Below, in pieces: positions 1 through 4,721 of a stretch of 7,150 nucleotides of DNA. A program made the translations under genes and the position numbers. Below the pieces are notes generated by a model that searched no databases, was not told where the DNA came from, and saw only the letters and a program-made list of their open reading frames with translations. Numbering within the stretch: position 1 is the first letter of the stretch; the number at the start of each line of letters is the position of its first letter. Source of the DNA: an uncultured Brachyspira sp. GTDB taxonomy: Bacteria > Spirochaetota > Brachyspiria > Brachyspirales > Brachyspiraceae. The DNA is taken from the NCBI RefSeq assembly GCF_934747485.1, contig NZ_CAKVGN010000101.1, positions 1-7,150 on the forward strand. The letters are read 5' to 3'.

Positions 1-96
1 TATGATACACCTATGCTATACTTTAAGAAATTAAGGAATTCCTAACTGCAATATGTCTGGCTCCTGTGCATATTATTTTTTAATTAAATATAAAAA

Positions 97-1218
97 CTAT
101 TTTCCTCTGTTTATATCAAAATCTCCTCGTTCCCCTGTAAGTATGTATCCAATATTTTTTATGTTTTTTCTAAGGCTTTCAACTCCTTCAGCAGATTCTG
201 TACCTGTTGCTATTTTGTTATTATATAGTGAATATTTTTTTCTCACATCAAGAGGAGATAAATTAGGCATAACAACATTAGCTCCATAGAGTATTCCAAG
301 TTCTCTTCCTCCTTCTTTAATGGTGCCAAGTGCAGTAGTTGCTGGTATTAATGCTAATGGAAAAATTAAACGAAGTATTGCTATGAGTGTCAACGTAAGT
401 TCTAATTCTCCCTTTTTTTCTTTAGCAAATGGTGTGTCTTTATGAGGCAAAAAAGGTCCTATGCCTATCATCTCAGGATTAATCTCTTGCATAAACATTA
501 AATCATCAGCAATATTCTCCAAAGTTTGATAAGGGCTTCCAACCATTATGCCTGTGCCTGTTTGATATCCTATTTTTTTTAAAGTTCTTAAACATTCTTT
601 TCTATTTTCTAAACTCATATTTTTAGGATGAAGTTTTGAGTAGTGAATATCGTCAGCTGTTTCATGCCTAAGTAAAAATCTATCAGCTCCTTTTTCTTTT
701 AATGTTTTATAATACTCTTCTTCTTTCTCACCTATTGATAATGTTAGAGCACAATCTGGAAATTTAGTTTTAATTGCTTCAACTATATCAGACATTATGT
801 TTATATTATAATAAGTGTCTTCTCCGCCTTGAAGCACAAAAGTTCTAAAGCCTATTTCATAGCCAATCTCGCAGCATGATAAAATATCTTCTTTACTTAG
901 TCTATAGCGTTCAGCATTTTTGTTGTTCTTTCTTATTCCGCAGTATATGCAGTCATTTTTGCAGTAATTAGTAAACTCTATAAGCCCACGCATAAAAACA
1001 TATTTACCAAATACTTTGTCAGCTTTCTCTCTTGCTTTAATTCTTAAATACTCTTTTAAGCTTCTTAGTTCTTCTTTTTCTTTATCATTTAAATTTTTTA
1101 TATTGATATTATTATCATATTCAAAAGATGATAAAAGAGTGAAAGCATCTTCTCTTGATATTTTTTCTTCTATTTCTATTTTGTTAATAATATCTTTTGC
1201 TTTATTTGTATTAATCAA
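97..1218 (-). CDS. hydE: [FeFe]-hydrogenase maturase HydE, radical SAM enzyme (TTG start)
   Basis: HydE is a cytoplasmic radical-SAM protein needed to build the 2Fe subcluster of the H-cluster. Known work on the family has it acting on the Fe(CO)2CN-cysteine synthon made by HydG. The 373-residue product has the radical-SAM CxxxCxxC motif at C86, C90 and C93 (NYCKNDCIYCGIR). This is followed by the HydE-typical NAERYRLS stretch (101-108), a GGED SAM-binding motif at 131-134, RHETAD at 184-189 and GIGPFLPHKDTPF at 252-264. Length is slightly above the usual ~350 because of the N-terminal extension. The cysteines that bind a second, dispensable FeS cluster near the C-terminus of Thermotoga HydE are absent: there is no Cys after C209. 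The start is TTG. An AGGAA lies 7 nt upstream, and the next in-frame Met is residue 76, only 10 residues before the cluster motif, so a later start is unlikely. It is the last hyd gene, 159 bp after hydF. Confidence 0.95.
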   Translation of the reverse strand: MINTNKAKDIINKIEIEEKISREDAFTLLSSFEYDNNINIKNLNDKEKEELRSLKEYLRIKAREKADKVFGKYVFMRGLIEFTNYCKNDCIYCGIRKNNKNAERYRLSKEDILSCCEIGYEIGFRTFVLQGGEDTYYNINIMSDIVEAIKTKFPDCALTLSIGEKEEEYYKTLKEKGADRFLLRHETADDIHYSKLHPKNMSLENRKECLRTLKKIGYQTGTGIMVGSPYQTLENIADDLMFMQEINPEMIGIGPFLPHKDTPFAKEKKGELELTLTLIAILRLIFPLALIPATTALGTIKEGGRELGILYGANVVMPNLSPLDVRKKYSLYNNKIATGTESAEGVESLRKNIKNIGYILTGERGDFDINRGK

Positions 1219-1225
1219 GTTTATG

Positions 1226-1230
1226 TTCCT
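1226..1230 (-). promoter_or_regulatory. Shine-Dalgarno site deciding the TTG start of hydE
   Basis: On the minus strand AGGAA ends 7 nt before the TTG at 1218-1216. There is no ATG or GTG at a suitable distance in this frame, so this site supports TTG as the initiation codon. TTG starts are usually weaker than ATG, so hydE may be translated less than hydG and hydF; that is inference. Confidence 0.7.
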
Positions 1231-1296
1231 TTATTTTTAAAAAAAAATTAATAAATTATTTTAAATATGAAACACTAATAATATTATTTTTTATTT

Positions 1297-1362
1297 GCAC
1301 TTTTTGGTTCTTTTGACGAAGTCCGCACCGCGAGCGGCGGGGAAAAAGAACAACAAAAAATT
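1297..1362. repeat. G+C-rich palindromic intergenic element, copy 1 (hydF-hydE gap)
   Basis: A G+C-rich island lies in otherwise AT-rich spacer, beginning 15 nt after the hydF stop in the direction of transcription. The outer stem pairs GTTCTTTT (1307-1314) with AAAAGAAC (1344-1351). An inner stem pairs CCGC (1323-1326) with GCGG (1337-1340). The outer sequence is nearly identical to the element at 2784-2848 in the same orientation, while the middle ~18 nt differ. It codes for nothing obvious. It lacks a U-run directly after the stem on the minus strand, so it is not a standard intrinsic terminator. It resembles a REP-like or small non-autonomous dispersed element, and I have the impression that such sequences are common between genes in Brachyspira. 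An mRNA-stabilising or attenuating role is inference. Confidence 0.75.
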
Positions 1363-1377
1363 AATAAATGTAATTAG

Positions 1378-2556
1378 TTATATATACTTAACACCATTAA
1401 TTTTCGCTATAGTCATGCCATAATTAGTTATAGGCACATTCTGCTCTTCGCATATTCTTATTCTATTTAAAATATGTTTTCTGCTACCCATGCATCCTCC
1501 GCAATGTATCACCAAATCATATTTTGATAAATCATCTGGAAAATCAGCCCCTGCCGCATAATCTATATCAAACTCAAAACCGAATTTCTTTTTTAATAGA
1601 TTAGGAATTTTTACTCTGCCTATATCGCCTTCCAAAGGAATATGAGTACAGCTTTCTGCTATTAATATTTTACTTTCTTTTGTTAGGCTATCTATAAAAT
1701 CAGCACCTCTTTTGTATACTTCTTCATTTCCTTTATAACGAGCAAAAAGAACTGAAAATGAAGTTAATAAACTCTCTTTAGGTTTCAATCTTTCTACTTC
1801 TTTGAACACTTGAGAATCTGTTATTATTACTTTAGGAGCTTTACTTAATGCTTCTAATGCATTTTCAAATTTATCAAATGTTGAAGCAATGATTATAGCC
1901 CTATTGTCTAAAATATCTCTTATAGTTTGAACCTGCGGAAGAATGAGTCTGCCTTTCGGAGCTTGAATATCCTGCGGCATAACGAGCATTACTATATCAT
2001 CTTCTTTTATTATATGTCCTGTTATACTTATCTCTTCTGTTTTTGGAATAGTTAATTTTATAGCTTCTATTAGTTTGTCTATATTAATTTTATTATTAGC
2101 ACTTATTGAAATAGTTTCTATATCAAATACATCTTTTATATTTTGTTCTATTTGTTTGTAATTATTATTTAAATCTATTTTATTTATAACTGCCACAATA
2201 GGTATCTCTAAACTTGTTAGTTCATTTTTCCATTTTAACTCAAGCAAATAATCATTAAAATTAGCATCAAATACAAGCAGAGCAATATCCGCTGACTCCA
2301 TTATTTTTTTTGTTTTTTTTATTCTTAATTCCCCAAGCTCTCCCTCATCATCAAAGCCCGCAGTATCAACAATAGTGCAGGCTCCTATTTTATTTATTTC
2401 TATCGCTTTTTTAACAGGGTCGGTAGTAGTTCCTGCAGTATCTGAAACTATTGCAACATCTTGATTTGCAATTGCATTGATAATACTTGATTTACCTACA
2501 TTTCTTCGTCCAAATATTGCAATGTGTGTTCTATTTGAATTTGGTGTATCATTCAT
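1378..2556 (-). CDS. hydF: [FeFe]-hydrogenase maturase HydF, GTPase and FeS scaffold
   Basis: HydF receives the 2Fe precursor built through HydE and HydG and transfers it to apo-hydrogenase in the cytoplasm. The 392-residue protein is close to the usual ~400 and has the three family domains in order. The N-terminal GTPase has the P-loop GRRNVGKS at 16-23, a Thr-rich switch I (TAGTTTDP, 40-47), the G3 motif DTAG at 64-67, NKID at 125-128 and SAN at 152-154. A central dimerisation domain follows (about 180-290). The C-terminal FeS domain has C303-T-H305 and H351-C352-G-G-C355, which is the HydF signature CxHx45HCxxC. All binding residues are present. The ATG is preceded by an AGGA-type ribosome site at about 2563-2566 with 6 nt spacing. 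It follows hydG after an unusually long 319-bp gap and precedes hydE. The gap may mean a separate promoter or read-through across the repeat elements; I see no convincing promoter directly upstream. Confidence 0.96.
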   Translation of the reverse strand: MNDTPNSNRTHIAIFGRRNVGKSSIINAIANQDVAIVSDTAGTTTDPVKKAIEINKIGACTIVDTAGFDDEGELGELRIKKTKKIMESADIALLVFDANFNDYLLELKWKNELTSLEIPIVAVINKIDLNNNYKQIEQNIKDVFDIETISISANNKINIDKLIEAIKLTIPKTEEISITGHIIKEDDIVMLVMPQDIQAPKGRLILPQVQTIRDILDNRAIIIASTFDKFENALEALSKAPKVIITDSQVFKEVERLKPKESLLTSFSVLFARYKGNEEVYKRGADFIDSLTKESKILIAESCTHIPLEGDIGRVKIPNLLKKKFGFEFDIDYAAGADFPDDLSKYDLVIHCGGCMGSRKHILNRIRICEEQNVPITNYGMTIAKINGVKYI

Positions 2557-2632
2557 ATTTTTTCCTATTTAATAATTAATTTATATATACTCAATTTTTT
2601 TAGACTTATTAAAAGTAAATTTTTTATTATTC

Positions 2633-2686
2633 GCAGGGCTTTGCCCCGCACCCCACTTCTTTTGTTGCCACAAAGAAGCAAAAAGG
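2633..2686. repeat. G+C-rich double-hairpin intergenic element (second family)
   Basis: Two adjacent hairpins are visible. The first pairs GCaGGGC (2633-2639) with GCCCcGC (2643-2649) around a TTT loop, with one A-C mismatch. The second pairs CTTCTTT (2656-2662) with AAAGAAG (2672-2678), extended by a few pairs beyond a bulge. The element ends in AGCAAAAAGG. Its reverse complement shares the CTTTTTG(C/G)TTCTTTG block with the elements at 1297 and 2784, so it looks like a related dispersed family in the opposite orientation. It does not have the form of a standard terminator for either strand. Confidence 0.6.
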
Positions 2687-2783
2687 CTATACTTTATGAA
2701 GTTTAGCTTTATATATATGGGAAAAAATATATATTATTTTATATTCATTTATACATATTACCAACATATAAAGCAAAACACTC

Positions 2784-2848
2784 GCACTTTTTGGTTCTTT
2801 GACAAAGTCCACGCCTTGTAGCTGTGGGAAAAAGAACAATAAAAAATT
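2784..2848. repeat. G+C-rich palindromic intergenic element, copy 2 (hydG-hydF gap)
   Basis: This is a direct repeat of the 1297-1362 element. Both begin GCACTTTTTGGTTCTTT and both end GGGAAAAAGAACAA followed by an A-rich tail, with a diverged middle. The outer stem pairs GTTCTTT (2794-2800) with AAAGAAC (2831-2837). The inner stem pairs CCAC (2809-2812) with GTGG (2824-2827). In copy 1 the matching inner stem is CCGC/GCGG, so the inner pairing is kept although its sequence changed. It begins 27 nt after the hydG stop in the direction of transcription. Confidence 0.75.
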
Positions 2849-2875
2849 TAAATATATACACTAAAATAAATATAT

Positions 2876-4300
2876 TTAAAACTTAAAATCTCTCCTTCCT
2901 TCATCTATTCCTTTTAAAGCTTCTACCAATTTTACTTTAACTTTTTCATTAGGTATGCGTTCTATTTCATTATTCATAACTTTGTCTATTGATTTTTTAG
3001 TTTCTTCTTTAGCATAATCATTCTTGTACTCTTTCAAAGTTATTATAGCATTAGCCTGACAGAAATTTTTTATTTGTCCGCTTTTAGCAAAAGACATAAA
3101 TCTATCGCCCGTTCTTCCTTCTCTGTAGCAAGCAGTACAAAAGCTTGGAAGATAATCTATATCACAAAGCCATTTTATAACATCATCAAGTGAACGGTTA
3201 TCAGAGATTTCAAATTGTTTAGAGTTCTCTTCCTCCTCTTCAACATATCCGCCCACACTTGTTCTTGAACCTCCGCTTATCTGTGAAACTCCAACTTCCA
3301 AAACTTCCTCTCTTGATTTTTTACTCTCTCTTGTAGAAACTATTATTCCAGTATAAGGGACAGCAATTCTTAAAACAGCAACAATCTTTTTGAATAAACT
3401 GTCTGTTATAGCATTAGGAAAACTCTTCACATCAACATCATCAGCAGGTCTTATTCTCGGCACGCTTATTGTATGAGGGCCGCACCCAAAAGTCTCTTCC
3501 AAATGTTTGGCATGATAAAGCATAGCAGTAAAATCATATTTATAATTATAAAGACCAAATAATACCCCTATACCAACATCATCAATACCGCCTTCCATTG
3601 CTCTATCCATTGCTTCAGTATGATATTCGTAATTGCTTTTTGGTCCGCTTGGATGAACTTTCTCATAGGTTGCTTTATGATAAGTTTCTTGAAATAATAC
3701 ATAAGTACCAATGCCTGCATCTTTTAACTTTTTATAGTTTTCTACTGTAGTAGCCGCAATATTAACATTCACCCTTCTAATTGCACCGTTTTTATGTTTA
3801 ATGCTGTATATTGTTTTTATTGACTCAAGTAAATATTCCATGCTTGCATAATCCGGGTCTTCTCCTGTTTCTAATGCAAGTCTTTTATGCCCCATATCCT
3901 GCAATGCTATCACTTCCGCTCTAATTTCATCTTGAGTTAATTGTTTCCTAACTATATGTTTGTTTTTGGCATGATAAGGGCAGTAAACGCATCCATTAAC
4001 ACAATAATTTGATAAATAAAGCGGAGCAAACAATACAATTCTTTTTCCATATATTTCTAATTTTATTTTCTTTGCTATTTCAAACATTTCATTTTCTATT
4101 TTCTTGTCATCGCAAAGAAGTAAAGCCAATGCCTCGTTAGGTTCAAGCCCTTTCATCTCATTAGCTTTGTTTAATATATCTCTTATATTGTAATTTCCGC
4201 TTTCAACTTGAGATATTGTTTTTAATATTTCTTCATCGTTAATAAATTCATTTGCATTTCTTGACTTTGAATCGTACTTAAATAAAGTATCCGAAGACAT
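2876..4300 (-). CDS. hydG: [FeFe]-hydrogenase maturase HydG, radical SAM tyrosine lyase
   Basis: HydG cleaves tyrosine with SAM, releasing p-cresol, and turns the remaining fragment into the CO and CN- ligands of the H-cluster on a dangler iron; it acts in the cytoplasm. The 474-residue length is typical. The N-terminal radical-SAM barrel has C100, C104 and C107 in NYCVNGCVYCPYH, then ETGEDPDYA (144-152) at the SAM-binding position and FQETYHKATYEKVHPSGPK (203-221), a strongly HydG-like stretch. The C-terminal domain has C388-T-A-C391 and C414, the CX2CX22C motif that holds the auxiliary cluster and dangler iron, with the typical CYREGRTGDRFM (391-402). All catalytic cysteines are present, which separates it from the thiazole enzyme ThiH (no such C-terminal motif). 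The ATG has an AGGAG 8 nt upstream. It lies 38 bp after the TM1266-type regulator gene and is almost certainly co-transcribed with it. Confidence 0.97.
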   Translation of the reverse strand: MSSDTLFKYDSKSRNANEFINDEEILKTISQVESGNYNIRDILNKANEMKGLEPNEALALLLCDDKKIENEMFEIAKKIKLEIYGKRIVLFAPLYLSNYCVNGCVYCPYHAKNKHIVRKQLTQDEIRAEVIALQDMGHKRLALETGEDPDYASMEYLLESIKTIYSIKHKNGAIRRVNVNIAATTVENYKKLKDAGIGTYVLFQETYHKATYEKVHPSGPKSNYEYHTEAMDRAMEGGIDDVGIGVLFGLYNYKYDFTAMLYHAKHLEETFGCGPHTISVPRIRPADDVDVKSFPNAITDSLFKKIVAVLRIAVPYTGIIVSTRESKKSREEVLEVGVSQISGGSRTSVGGYVEEEEENSKQFEISDNRSLDDVIKWLCDIDYLPSFCTACYREGRTGDRFMSFAKSGQIKNFCQANAIITLKEYKNDYAKEETKKSIDKVMNNEIERIPNEKVKVKLVEALKGIDEGRRDFKF

Positions 4301-4338
4301 AATATAAACTCCTAATAATTAAATAATCAAACTGCTTA

Positions 4339-4590
4339 TTATTTTTTGTTTGCATAAAGTGCTTTTGCAGAAACACCTTCAAGCATACCTAGTTTACCAG
4401 TTAAACTATTAATTTTATCATTAGGAGCATTTAAGACTATACTGATTATATTTATATTCTCTTCTCTATAAGGAATACCCATTCTTCCTATAATAAAATC
4501 GCTGTATTCATGCAAAACTTCATTCACCTTTGAAACATTATCAGTATTTTCAATTATTATACCTATAACAGCAATTCTATTATTTTCCAT
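4339..4590 (-). CDS. TM1266-type putative iron-only hydrogenase system regulator (ACT-like)
   Basis: This small 83-residue protein belongs to the family typified by Thermotoga TM1266, which is repeatedly found beside hydE/hydF/hydG. The family has a ferredoxin-like, ACT/NikR-C-type fold and is annotated as a putative hydrogenase-system regulator; no DNA-binding domain is visible here and its mechanism is not established. Characteristic stretches are RIAVIGIIIEN (5-15), VNEVLHEYSDFIIGRMGIPY (22-41) and INIISIVLNAP (46-56). A beta-alpha-beta pattern fits the length. The ATG is fixed by an in-frame TGA two codons upstream (4596-4594). There is no Shine-Dalgarno sequence at normal spacing; the nearest AAGGAA is 29 nt away. 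It is the first gene before hydG. An effector-sensing role or a role as a maturation accessory protein are both possible. Confidence 0.9.
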   Translation of the reverse strand: MENNRIAVIGIIIENTDNVSKVNEVLHEYSDFIIGRMGIPYREENINIISIVLNAPNDKINSLTGKLGMLEGVSAKALYANKK

Positions 4591-4635
4591 AAATCAGATA
4601 AATACAAATTATAAATAAATTCCTTCATGATAAAC

Positions 4636-4661
4636 ATTAACAGTTGTTCATTTAGGTTAAT
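4636..4661. promoter_or_regulatory. Inverted repeat at the predicted hyd transcription start (possible operator)
   Basis: ATTAAC (4636-4641) and GTTAAT (4656-4661) form a perfect 6-bp inverted repeat with 14 nt between. It sits just downstream of the candidate -10 box at 4665-4670, where a repressor site would overlap the transcription start. A small palindrome, AACAGTTGTT (4639-4648), overlaps the left arm. In such AT-rich DNA a 6-bp repeat can occur by chance, so support is weak. Confidence 0.2.
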
Positions 4662-4664
4662 AAT

Positions 4665-4692
4665 ATTATAATAGTTATTTTTAATTTGTAAA
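4665..4692 (-). promoter_or_regulatory. Candidate sigma-70-type promoter for the regulator-hydG unit
   Basis: On the minus strand TTTACA (4692-4687) and a perfect TATAAT (4670-4665) are separated by 16 bp. Transcription would start near 4658 and give a leader of about 68 nt before the regulator gene. The promoter lies in the 131-bp gap after the TPR gene, for which no convincing terminator is seen, so read-through from the TPR gene is also possible. The very high A+T content lowers the weight of the match. Confidence 0.45.
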
Positions 4693-4721
4693 TAATATTT
4701 TTTTATAAAATTATTATGGTT

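Larger units (their letters stand above)
2557..2875. other. 319-bp intergenic region between hydG and hydF with inverted repeat elements
   Basis: This is non-coding as far as I can see. It contains two different G+C-rich palindromic elements (2633-2686 and 2784-2848) in opposite orientation, separated by about 97 bp of AT-rich sequence. The facing ends are complementary: CAAAGAAGCAAAAAG (2671-2685) pairs with CTTTTTGGTTCTTTG (2787-2801) except at one position. Between them GCTTTATAT (2706-2714) pairs with ATATAAAGC (2766-2774). The whole 2671-2801 stretch can therefore form one long imperfect stem-loop in the transcript, competing with the two local hairpins. No good -35/-10 pair for hydF was found in the ~75 bp before its start. 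Confidence 0.6.

Noticed and set aside
34..43. Perfect 10-bp palindrome AGGAATTCCT
   Set aside because: It has no loop, no following T-run and no second copy, so it is probably chance.
1..45. Plus-strand frame open from the left edge (YDTPMLYFKKLRNS then TAA), with a weak AATATG/CATATT hairpin and T-run at 50-82
   Set aside because: It could be the tail of a convergent gene with a terminator, but 14 codons and a 6-bp AU-rich stem are too little to call either.
53..289. 78-codon plus-strand ORF
   Set aside because: It lies mostly antisense to the 3' end of hydE, is rich in Phe/Ser as expected of the complement of Lys/Glu-rich coding DNA, and has no supporting ribosome site.
1016..1240. 74-codon plus-strand ORF with a hydrophobic, membrane-like composition
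   Set aside because: It is antisense to the N-terminal part of hydE; the hydrophobic look comes from the complement of an AT-rich, Lys/Glu-rich frame.
1297..1362. Intrinsic terminator after hydF
   Set aside because: The hairpin is strong, but on the transcribed strand it is followed by CAAAAAGTGC, not a U-run, and the sequence recurs as a dispersed element.
2876..4300. ThiH (thiamine tyrosine lyase) instead of HydG
   Set aside because: The C-terminal CX2CX22C motif and the neighbouring hydE and hydF are specific to HydG.
4636..4661. Rex-type redox operator upstream of the hyd genes
   Set aside because: Rex sites read TTGTTAA-N4-TTAACAA. Here the half-sites are in the opposite order (TTAAC first, then GTTAA) with 14 nt between, so it does not match.
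4693..4721. Intrinsic terminator after the TPR gene
   Set aside because: Only an A/T-only imperfect stem (AATAAT/ATTATT) is present in uniformly AT-rich sequence; this is not enough to support a terminator.
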